From assembly GCA_031260775.1 (NCBI GenBank), contig JAISKW010000054.1, positions 1 to 29,939 of the forward strand: a stretch of 29,939 nucleotides of DNA. Reading direction: 5' to 3'. The stretch's first letter is position 1, and every line of letters starts with the position of its first letter. The notes under the pieces were generated by a model, which worked only from the letters and a program-made list of their open reading frames with translations, made no database searches and was not told the DNA's origin. Of this stretch, positions 6,042 through 13,998 are shown piece by piece. The translations under genes were made by a program, and so were the position numbers. This DNA comes from Christensenellaceae bacterium (lineage in GTDB: Bacteria; Bacillota; Clostridia; Christensenellales; DTU072).

Positions 6042-8882
6042 ATGAAAAAGAAAGGTAAAATTTTTGGATTAGTGCTGATAGCAATGATATTCAGCGCACT
6101 CATCTTAACGGCCTGCGGCGGCGGTAGCAGCAGCGGCGGCGGTAGCAGCGGCGGCGGCACTACCACTAAGTACACCGTTACATTCGATACCGACGGCGGT
6201 TCTGCCAATCCCGGCAACCAAAGCATCAAAAGCGGCGGCAAGATAACCGCGGTCGCCGCGCCGACAAAAGAGGGCTATACGTTCGTAAACTGGATTGACA
6301 AAGACACTAATGCGGTTTTTGTGCCGGCAACTTCGACTATCACCAAGGACACAAACCTTAAAGCGACTTGGCAGCAGGCAACCGGCGGTCCCGGAGACGG
6401 CGACGAAGAAGATGACGTTATGACCCGTGCGGAAACGACCATTCCGATCCAACTCGCCGAGTTTGTAAACACGCTTTTAACCGGTGCGGATAAAACGGTC
6501 GGCAAGTTCGTTTCTTATGCCGAGACCGGCGTTATTCACGTCGAAGCGGACATCGAGGTTGACGTAAGCATCGACGACGGTGACGAAATCTTTAAGCTCC
6601 TAATTGGTCTTAAGGCAAACATCAACGACGAGGACAACGCGGCAACCGGCAATTCCAACACTGCCGCGGTTACGGTCAGCCTTGCGACGACCGATAACCC
6701 CGCTTATTCGGAGTATCTGTCGATTTACACCGAGGACAGCAAAATTTATGTAGGCGAAAGGATTTCGTCCGACACAATGAAGTGGTTTATGCTTCCGCAA
6801 CTTGACGGCACGACGCCGCAAGTAAATACCGGTATGGTTGTCTACTTCTTTAAGCAATTCGGCACGTTGTTCGAAGACGATTGGACGATTACCACAACGA
6901 AGGACGAACATGACGTCGTTAATGACATTCGTAAGGACTACGTCGTTACCGACTTGCTTGACGCGCTCGGGATTGGCAGCTACATAGGCGCGCTTAAGGT
7001 TTTAACGATAGCCGGTCTTAGCTTCACTTCAGACAACCCCTACTATGAGGACGGCGGCACCGACGGCGCGATTCCTACAAACCGCTCGGGCGACATCACT
7101 TTTGCTCTTGACGGCACAAAGGTTCCCGGTATTATCAAAGCTATTAACGGCGTTCTTCCTATTAAAGATATGGTTGTAGGAACTCCTAACTTAGCCCCGA
7201 CGGATTCTAAATATCAAGCGGGTCTTGACGCAGGTTTACAAAGCATTATCAGCCCTATCGTTCAACTTATCTTTAACGTAGGCTTATCCGAAATTTTAGA
7301 CCCGACAACCGTCATTTCGCAGCAAGACAAAACCACGGTTGAAATCGTTGTAGGGCTCGATACCGACGACCAAATTAATAAGATTGGCTTGCATTATGCA
7401 AACCCGAAATCGAACGAGGTGTTCGGACTTGTTATTCCGAAAATCGACTTAACGGCTCAAATTAAGAACATTGTCATCGCCGGTGTAAGCTCGAAGATTG
7501 CAAAACCGGCAAGCATCCCCGCAAACCTTGACAGAACGACGATTATCGCAACCGCCGAAGTAAGCGTACCTCATAAGGACTTAGATGCCTTAGTTGAGGT
7601 TTACATTGACCCCGCAATCAAGGTTAACGTTGAAAAAGACGGGAACAATAAAGACGCTCTTAAAGTAAGCTTCGCGGCACTTGCGGCTGAAGCGAGAATT
7701 ACATTGAAAAACAATACAGGTACGGTATTAGCAACCGCAACCGGAATTTATGAGAACACCTACTTCTACTTCGACTTGTCCGAAATATTTGATGAGTTCG
7801 GTGTTTCGTATGAGAGCGCGATTTACAAGTTCCAAGTTGATATCGACAGCCTTATTCACTCCGACGGAGTTGTAGGTACAATCGGCGCGGCACCTGCCGG
7901 CGCGGAAGCGGACGGAATTCAAGCGGGCGAGTACAAGAACCTCTTTGTTGAAATTGCAACTTATATCCAAGCGATTGTTGACACCGGCAAGATTAAGCAA
8001 AAAGACGGCGCGGACGATATTCTCGGACTTATCACCGATATCTTAGACTTCGCAGTTTCAAAGGATTATGCAACGGGTGCGGCATTCCCCGGCAACCAAA
8101 ACGTATTAAGCTTGCTCCTTGACCTAATCGAAGAGGTTGTAGATTATGCGGTTTACGGCAGAGACGGCAGCCTTTTCGCGGGAAGCGAAGGTGCTATTGC
8201 AACGGGAACTTCGCAATCGATTGTTGCGGCAATCAACCTCGGCGACGTTATCGACGCGGTTATTAAAGCTCTCGATGTAAGCGGATTGTTAGAGGAATAC
8301 GGCGCAATCGCAGTACCGACAACGGCACAGCAAACGATTTTAGATATCGTAACCGAGCTTGCTAAATTAGATACCCCGTGGGATTTAATTCTCTCGCTTG
8401 TTTATGAAAACATCTTAATCGGCAACGAGTACGAAGGCTACGGTGACTTCACCGCAGAGGACGACTTTGAAACTGCAAAAGCCGACGTTGCAATACTTGT
8501 TAAGAAGGTTGTTAAAGAATACAGCGGAATCGACCTCGACGACGTAGGCGATATCGATGATTATCTCAAGTCCTTAACGCTTACAATTAACGCCCGCTTT
8601 AACGGCAACGGCGCAGGCTTAGATTTAGTTATCAAAGCAGGTACTGCAACCGAGTTAGAAGTTAAGTTGTTCTTGAACATTGTCAACGGCAAGCCTGCAC
8701 AATTCGCCGGCAATAAAGCGGTAACGTTCACGACAGAGCAAAAAGCGGCGGCACTTGACTTAGGTTTAAGAAGCGGCGACGGCGAGAAAGAGTTCTGGCC
8801 CGCAACGGTTGCAATCCAAGACGAGTTGGTAGAATTACTCAAGCTTCTCTTAGAAGGCTACCAAGCGTATCCGGAAATCTAA
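6042..8882 (+). CDS. Large surface lipoprotein with InlB-type B-repeat domain
   Basis: A 946-residue exported lipoprotein. The signal peptide MKKKGKIFGLVLIAMIFSAL ends in the lipobox LTAC, with lipidated Cys25. A Gly/Ser linker (26-40) follows. Residues about 43-112 form one Listeria-Bacteroides (InlB B-repeat) domain: VTFDTDGGS, then GYTFVNWIDKDTN and LKATW. An acidic linker (about 114-126) leads to a region of roughly 820 residues that I do not recognise. It is rich in alternating strands and short helices such as IYVGERISSDTMKWF, loosely like LolA/LppX-type lipid carriers, but this is speculative. The ribosome site AAGGAGA is strong, and the gene has its own promoter and terminator. The two large membrane proteins downstream (9246, 11683) are probable functional neighbours. 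Confidence 0.85.
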   Translation: MKKKGKIFGLVLIAMIFSALILTACGGGSSSGGGSSGGGTTTKYTVTFDTDGGSANPGNQSIKSGGKITAVAAPTKEGYTFVNWIDKDTNAVFVPATSTITKDTNLKATWQQATGGPGDGDEEDDVMTRAETTIPIQLAEFVNTLLTGADKTVGKFVSYAETGVIHVEADIEVDVSIDDGDEIFKLLIGLKANINDEDNAATGNSNTAAVTVSLATTDNPAYSEYLSIYTEDSKIYVGERISSDTMKWFMLPQLDGTTPQVNTGMVVYFFKQFGTLFEDDWTITTTKDEHDVVNDIRKDYVVTDLLDALGIGSYIGALKVLTIAGLSFTSDNPYYEDGGTDGAIPTNRSGDITFALDGTKVPGIIKAINGVLPIKDMVVGTPNLAPTDSKYQAGLDAGLQSIISPIVQLIFNVGLSEILDPTTVISQQDKTTVEIVVGLDTDDQINKIGLHYANPKSNEVFGLVIPKIDLTAQIKNIVIAGVSSKIAKPASIPANLDRTTIIATAEVSVPHKDLDALVEVYIDPAIKVNVEKDGNNKDALKVSFAALAAEARITLKNNTGTVLATATGIYENTYFYFDLSEIFDEFGVSYESAIYKFQVDIDSLIHSDGVVGTIGAAPAGAEADGIQAGEYKNLFVEIATYIQAIVDTGKIKQKDGADDILGLITDILDFAVSKDYATGAAFPGNQNVLSLLLDLIEEVVDYAVYGRDGSLFAGSEGAIATGTSQSIVAAINLGDVIDAVIKALDVSGLLEEYGAIAVPTTAQQTILDIVTELAKLDTPWDLILSLVYENILIGNEYEGYGDFTAEDDFETAKADVAILVKKVVKEYSGIDLDDVGDIDDYLKSLTLTINARFNGNGAGLDLVIKAGTATELEVKLFLNIVNGKPAQFAGNKAVTFTTEQKAAALDLGLRSGDGEKEFWPATVAIQDELVELLKLLLEGYQAYPEI

Positions 8883-8897
8883 TTTTAAGCAAAACTT

Positions 8898-8941
8898 ACG
8901 GCGGACATAGGGTGACCTGTGTTCGCCGTTTGGTGTTTTTT
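8898..8941 (+). terminator. Intrinsic terminator after lipoprotein gene
   Basis: ACGGCGGACATAGG pairs with CCTGTGTTCGCCGT over 14 positions (two G-U pairs) around a GUGA tetraloop, followed by TTGGTGTTTTTTAT. This is a strong rho-independent terminator starting 16 bases after the stop codon. Confidence 0.9.
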
Positions 8942-8966
8942 ATACTGTAACAGCGTATTTATAGGT

Positions 8967-9073
8967 TGTAGTGGCGACGGCTTGCCTCGCCCGTAACGCA
9001 TTGATATTCGTGCGCCGATGTTAACACGGGAAATACTGCTAACTACTCGGCGCGGCAAACCGTCGCTCCTACA
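8967..9073. repeat. 107-bp element with 20-bp imperfect terminal inverted repeats
   Basis: The left arm TGTAGTGGCGACGGCTTGCC (8967-8986) and the inverted right arm (9054-9073) match at 17 of 20 positions. The inside (8987-9053) has no ORF. The size and arms suggest a MITE-like or REP-like non-coding element. It occupies much of the 363-bp gap between the lipoprotein and the membrane pair; the rest of the gap is AT-rich leader. Confidence 0.5.
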
Positions 9074-9200
9074 TTCCCGTTATATCATCTTGCGGTTGAA
9101 ATGATTCGCTAAGATATTGTTGAAACAATTGTTAAGCACTAAAAAAGCGTGTAAAGAAACGATAGAATGCAATGAGGATAGGAAAATTACAACGGACGAG

Positions 9201-9248
9201 AGGAGAAAAATTAAAAAATTCGGTTAAGAACCGAACGGTAAAAAAATG
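9201..9248 (+). promoter_or_regulatory. Leader hairpin between Shine-Dalgarno and start codon
   Basis: A good ribosome site, AGGAG, lies at 9201-9205, yet the first usable ATG is at 9246, 40 nt away. Between them is a perfect 7-bp hairpin, TTCGGTT-AAG-AACCGAA (9219-9235). No in-frame start closer to the AGGAG escapes the TAA at 9225-9227. The structure could fold out part of the spacer or control initiation. Confidence 0.45.
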
Positions 9249-11636
9249 GCAAAATCAAACGCATCTGCCGGTACTGCGGCAAAAATGAGGCTGTGGAGGG
9301 TATTAAAGGTACTTCTTTATCTTGCAGGGTTTCCCCTACTCATCTACTACATAACCCCTTACGCGACTTCGATGAAGACGCAAGCATGGTTTGTGTTCCC
9401 TGCGGTGTTCCGCATTCCTACCGAGCAAATCGGGCTTGGGCTTTTAGACCCCGGCGGAATTCAGGGGTTTATTGACCAAATCGTTACGAGTATCAAAAAC
9501 ATTCCTAACAGCCCGGCAGGCTTACTGTTCTTAGGCTGGGGAGTTGTGGTTATCGCTCAAATCGTCGTAGGGCTGCTTCTTAAAAAAGCCGACTACTTCT
9601 GGAGAGCTTGCATCGTTGCCGCAATCGCGGCGGGCGCGGCACTCTACCCGGTGCTTTACACCGAAAAAACAATCAAGCCGGCAGTCGAGGACGCGAAAAC
9701 CGCGTACGTTGCGGGCTTAGCCGACTACGGCTACTACTATGAGGATTACGGTTCAATCAACCATTCTCCCAACGGCGGCGCGCTCGGCGCACTCACTTCA
9801 CGCTATAACATCAGCGCAAACGGCTCGGGCTACAGCAATATGGATAAAACGCCTATTGTTGACGCGTACGACTTCTTAAAAGGCGCGGAGGCAAAATCCC
9901 TCTATGCCGATATCTACTATAACTTAGACAGCAAAAGCGATTTCGTCTACGCAGTCTATGCCGACGGTTCGTTAGTAACCAAAGCGTTCGACGAAGTGTA
10001 TGAGATTAACGGGGACGGCAACGGATTCGTTTTAATCGATGACGAAATTTGGCTTAAGGACGACGTAAACACCGTAACCGGCGAGAGCGTAAAAATCAGT
10101 CCTATATATGTAAGCGGCTCGTACAACGGCGGCGGATACAAGCTTAACGGTTTGTACAACGACGCGCGCGTGTTCAGCTATGAGCAATTAAAGAAATTAA
10201 CCACAATCTACTATGGATTGCAGGAAAAGTACACCGAAGAAGAAATTGAGGATGCCTTAACCGCCGAAATCTTCGCGCTTAAGAGCGACCCCAACTCCGC
10301 GTGGAACCAATACAAAAACACCGACCAATACTATAAGTTAACGCACGGTAAAGAGGCGTTCGAGGTTATTGACGGTTTAGACGCACTCCGTGTGGATTTT
10401 GAAAGGGCAAAGAACTTTCCGATTACCGAGGACTACACTGAGGAGGACAAAGCCGCAGCAGTAGCCGAAAAGCTTGCAATTTACGAAGCGGAGCTTGTGA
10501 ACGTACTTGCGTACTTGCAAAGCGAGTTCTACGAGTTGGACTTTGCAACCCGTTTGACGGCAAAGGGCGACGCGCTTATCAACGACGGCGCGGGTTACGC
10601 TGTAATTAAACTCTTTGTAGACGGCGAGCCTTCGTTCGCAACGAACGACGACGGCACGGATAAATACGAAGGAATCGACCTAAACTTCCTCTACTTCGGC
10701 AAAACCGCAATGAGCGAGGAAAAGCTTGTTTCGTTATTAAACACGGTACTCACCGGCTTAACTTCGTCAGCCAGCCTGTATAAGGTTATCGGCGACCTTC
10801 GCGAACCGCTTCCCACACTTTTAGATATGATACTCGGAAGCGACAGCAGCGTAGACAAGACCGCGCTTCTTGATGACCTTAACTCGGTGCTCGACAAGAT
10901 TATTGCGCACGACGTTGATTTTTACACCTTACTTTCGCTTCTGCAAGGAATGCTTCCGGATATGCTTGACCAAGAGCTTATCGACACGGTAAACGGTTTG
11001 GCGGGTATCCCCGAGGGCAATCCCTTGAACCTCACAATAGACTTTATTTTGAGCATTTTGGAGAACATCGGATACCGTTACATTGTAGCGACCGAGCTTC
11101 CCGTTGAGTTCTTTATAACGGGCAGCGCGAGCGGAATTCCGGAATTAAGAGACTACGCGTATGCTAAATACTACGGCACGACGCACGGCTCGTTTGTCGG
11201 AGCAACCCTGTTCGGCGGCGGATTATTCGGCGACGGCGTGGGCGCGGTAACAATGGACAGCAGCGGCAACACCGCTTACACCTACGAGGAATTGCAAAAA
11301 GCATACTTCGATATCGACGTTGAGAACGGTCTGAAAGCCGCCGTCAGCGCGAACGACGTTTGGCTCGCGGCGGAAAAAGAAATTTATCGCTTCGCATGGC
11401 ACGCGCCTCTTGCAATATTCTTTGCGTACTTCTTCGCGAGATTGGAAAGAAAGAATTTCCTCAAACTCATCGGCAAAAAGGACAAAGAGGATAACTACGA
11501 CGGCGACGACGGCGATGACGGCGAGTACGCGGACGAATATCCTCCGCAAGACGATTACGGCTACGGAGGGTACGGGTACCCTCCGTACGATAACGGAGGG
11601 TACTACGGCGGATACCAAAACGGGAGGAGGAATTAA
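9246..11636 (+). CDS. Large four-helix membrane protein with acidic Tyr/Gly-rich tail (paralogue of next gene)
   Basis: A 796-residue membrane protein of no family I recognise. Helices are predicted at about 17-38 (LKVLLYLAGFPLLIYYI), 92-112 and 118-138, then a single outer-facing domain of about 575 residues, a fourth helix near 715-733 (APLAIFFAYFFA) and a 52-residue cytoplasmic tail. The tail first carries an acidic stretch (NYDGDDGDDGEYADE) and then Tyr/Gly/Pro-rich sequence. The next gene has the same helix plan, a matching first helix and a shared motif near the last helix (ITGSASGIPELRDYAYA here). The pair is 46 bp apart and probably one operon. A later start at Met14 (9285) is possible because the Shine-Dalgarno for 9246 is displaced. 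Topology is inferred from hydrophobicity by eye. Confidence 0.8.
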   Translation: MAKSNASAGTAAKMRLWRVLKVLLYLAGFPLLIYYITPYATSMKTQAWFVFPAVFRIPTEQIGLGLLDPGGIQGFIDQIVTSIKNIPNSPAGLLFLGWGVVVIAQIVVGLLLKKADYFWRACIVAAIAAGAALYPVLYTEKTIKPAVEDAKTAYVAGLADYGYYYEDYGSINHSPNGGALGALTSRYNISANGSGYSNMDKTPIVDAYDFLKGAEAKSLYADIYYNLDSKSDFVYAVYADGSLVTKAFDEVYEINGDGNGFVLIDDEIWLKDDVNTVTGESVKISPIYVSGSYNGGGYKLNGLYNDARVFSYEQLKKLTTIYYGLQEKYTEEEIEDALTAEIFALKSDPNSAWNQYKNTDQYYKLTHGKEAFEVIDGLDALRVDFERAKNFPITEDYTEEDKAAAVAEKLAIYEAELVNVLAYLQSEFYELDFATRLTAKGDALINDGAGYAVIKLFVDGEPSFATNDDGTDKYEGIDLNFLYFGKTAMSEEKLVSLLNTVLTGLTSSASLYKVIGDLREPLPTLLDMILGSDSSVDKTALLDDLNSVLDKIIAHDVDFYTLLSLLQGMLPDMLDQELIDTVNGLAGIPEGNPLNLTIDFILSILENIGYRYIVATELPVEFFITGSASGIPELRDYAYAKYYGTTHGSFVGATLFGGGLFGDGVGAVTMDSSGNTAYTYEELQKAYFDIDVENGLKAAVSANDVWLAAEKEIYRFAWHAPLAIFFAYFFARLERKNFLKLIGKKDKEDNYDGDDGDDGEYADEYPPQDDYGYGGYGYPPYDNGGYYGGYQNGRRN

Positions 11637-11682
11637 ATCAAAAGGAGCGGTGGTTTCACTGTAAAATTTGAGGAAACGTAAC

Positions 11683-13746
11683 ATGAGAAAATTATCAATC
11701 GGACTCTTAAAAGTATTAAAACTCGCAGTATTCCTTTGCGGGTTCCCGTTACTTGGGTATTTAGTATACAGTGCGAGCGCGGACAGCATCGCATTATCCG
11801 AAGGCTACGGTGTTATTAAACCGTGGGAGCTTTGGAAAATTCAAATCCGCGACCTCGGCGCGTTCGATATGGACTTGCCTTGGCCGTTCTTAGGGATTAT
11901 CGTTTTCGCGGTAATACTGCTCATTTTCACAGCGGTATACCTGATTACGGGCAGCATCTCAAAGAGGTCAAAGGAATCGCATCGCAAGAGCGCAATCCGC
12001 TTTGCAACTGCAGTATTAGTAGTAGCATCGGTGGCAGCCTCCGCAACGGTTTGGTTCACAATTGACAGAGTTTTACCGGGTATTTTGGACGACGCAACGC
12101 AAGGCACGCTAACGGCAGCTGAAATCCGCGACGACCCCGTCGGTATGGCAAAGCGTCAGGCGGATTTACTGAACAGCTTTATCGAAATGAACGTTGCGAA
12201 CGGCAACATAGCAAAAGATGAGGTTGACGCGTTAACAGAGGAATATTACTTCGAGGTTGATAATGACCTCGCAAAAAGATTAATCGAGCTTTCGGGTTGG
12301 TCGGCATCAACGGAAACGGTAACGACCGACGAAAAGGGCAACACCATAGAGCGTTCGCATAAAGAGTATTTATATTCGGAACTTCTGTTTGTACAATTAA
12401 GGTCGTTGCGCTTAGCAAGAAATGACGAGATTGCAGCGGATATGCAATCGAAGCCGATTGCCATTAACGAGAGCCTCCGCAGCTACGCAAGACTGCATTT
12501 GCCGGCATCTACGTCGGCGGATAACATCGACAAAATGCTTTATGCGTACCTTAGCCCGAGCTATCAAGCGGATATCAGCGTTAGAATGGCAAGTGCTCCT
12601 AAATCGGGACTGACAATGTACGAAGCAACCTATTATATCGCGCACGAAAGAGCGGTTAATGAAATTACCCCCGTAATGCAAAAGGAGGGTATTAAGAATT
12701 CCGACACCTTAAAACTTGTTAAAACGCAGTTTAAGAGCATCGATAAGGACGGCTATGCAAGCTATAGAGGGCCGCTTATTGACTTTGCTAACGGCGGCAG
12801 ACTTACAATTCCCGTACTTATTCACCTTTTATTAGACGACCGCCTGCCGAGCAGTTATCCCTTCTATGTCGAGGGCGCGCCGCAGTATGACGGCTCATCG
12901 TGGATTGTTTTAGATATGACCCCCGACCCGATTGCTATCCCCTTAGGGCTTGACTTAGAGCAAACCATTGTAGATTTAGGCATTTTAGATTTATTGAAAT
13001 TCGATATTTACGCGGTTGTGCAAGGTTCAATTGTGTCCGCGCTCGAAGATATAGTAAAAGATCCCAACGTTTTAGGCGCGCCTGCATACTTAACACTTAA
13101 GGCGACCAACGCGAACGGTAACTTTGCTATTAACAGAATTTCGGTTTACGACCCCGACTTTAAGGAGTTAGCGTCTAACGCAATTAATGATGCTGAGTTC
13201 GCGTACGCTTCCGCGTATGACTTTGACGAAAACGGCGTTTTTGTGGGCGACCAAGACGTTTTAGGTACGGATGTCGAAGAAGCGACCATTGTAATTAAGC
13301 TTATCGCATCGGGAAGCGCATCGAAAGGTACGCACGATTATATGCGTATGGCATGGCTCGATTCGAACGCGTTGCTTGTAGGTATAATTTCGCTTTATCA
13401 CCTGCGTGAAATTATGTTCTGGTTCTCGGCGGTGTTGGTTGTTGTCGCGATAGCTACAGGATTATTGAGATATCTCCACTACGGCACAGCGAATTACAGG
13501 AAGTATCTTGAGGAGAAAGCGGCGAAAAAGGCCGCGAGAAGGGAAGCAAGAGCTGATAAAAAAGCGGCAAAAGGCGGAGCAAAAGCAAAAGGCGAGCAAA
13601 ATGCGGAAGCGGCGGCGAACCCCTATGCAAGCTACGGTGATTTTGCAGGACAAGGCGCATCGAATTGGAGCACCTATGACCCCTACGGCTTTGCGGCAGC
13701 GCAAGCGGCGGCAAATACGGCAACCGGCAAAAAGAAAAGGAAGTAG
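11683..13746 (+). CDS. Large four-helix membrane protein with basic tail (paralogue of previous gene)
   Basis: A 687-residue membrane protein sharing its plan with the gene at 9246. The first helix is at about 9-31 (LKLAVFLCGFPLLGYLVYS, matching LLYLAGFPLLIYYI), with others near 67-90 and 104-127. A large outer domain of about 450 residues follows, then a fourth helix near 577-597 and an 89-residue cytoplasmic tail. The outer domain ends with LIASGSASKGTHDYMRMAW, similar to the partner's motif. The tail is strongly basic (KAAKKAARREARADKKAA), opposite in charge to the partner's acidic tail, so the two may pair inside the cell. The start was set at ATG 11683, with GAGGAAA 9 bases upstream; a TTG at 11668 would add five residues but is poorly placed. 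Function unknown. Confidence 0.8.
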   Translation: MRKLSIGLLKVLKLAVFLCGFPLLGYLVYSASADSIALSEGYGVIKPWELWKIQIRDLGAFDMDLPWPFLGIIVFAVILLIFTAVYLITGSISKRSKESHRKSAIRFATAVLVVASVAASATVWFTIDRVLPGILDDATQGTLTAAEIRDDPVGMAKRQADLLNSFIEMNVANGNIAKDEVDALTEEYYFEVDNDLAKRLIELSGWSASTETVTTDEKGNTIERSHKEYLYSELLFVQLRSLRLARNDEIAADMQSKPIAINESLRSYARLHLPASTSADNIDKMLYAYLSPSYQADISVRMASAPKSGLTMYEATYYIAHERAVNEITPVMQKEGIKNSDTLKLVKTQFKSIDKDGYASYRGPLIDFANGGRLTIPVLIHLLLDDRLPSSYPFYVEGAPQYDGSSWIVLDMTPDPIAIPLGLDLEQTIVDLGILDLLKFDIYAVVQGSIVSALEDIVKDPNVLGAPAYLTLKATNANGNFAINRISVYDPDFKELASNAINDAEFAYASAYDFDENGVFVGDQDVLGTDVEEATIVIKLIASGSASKGTHDYMRMAWLDSNALLVGIISLYHLREIMFWFSAVLVVVAIATGLLRYLHYGTANYRKYLEEKAAKKAARREARADKKAAKGGAKAKGEQNAEAAANPYASYGDFAGQGASNWSTYDPYGFAAAQAAANTATGKKKRK

Positions 13747-13828
13747 TTTTTGCTCAGATTTAATAGCTTGCGCGGAGTAATTCGCGTAAGCAAATAGGAT
13801 AGATAATCTCCTAAACGATTTCAACTTG

Positions 13829-13855
13829 AAAAGCGGGCGTGGAGTCCGCTTTTTT
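13829..13855 (+). terminator. Intrinsic terminator after membrane-protein pair
   Basis: AAAAGCGGG pairs with TCCGCTTTT (one G-U) around a CGTGGAG loop, and the stem runs into a T-run at 13851-13855. A smaller hairpin, GCTTGCGCG/CGCGTAAGC, lies just upstream near 13768-13793. Together they should end the 9246-13746 transcript. Confidence 0.8.
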
Positions 13856-13998
13856 GAAATTAAAAATGAGTGTTTGGAAATGAGAAATATTGAAAGGTAA
13901 TAGCGAACGAAGAATAAGAGTTCAGAAATCAGCGGTATGCGGTGAGGACAACACGACAGTTCCATACCCTAAAAGCCGGATTATTCCGGAAAATACAA

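Noticed and set aside
11668..11682. TTG start for the second membrane protein
   Set aside because: The ATG at 11683 has a well-spaced GAGG; the TTG overlaps that site.
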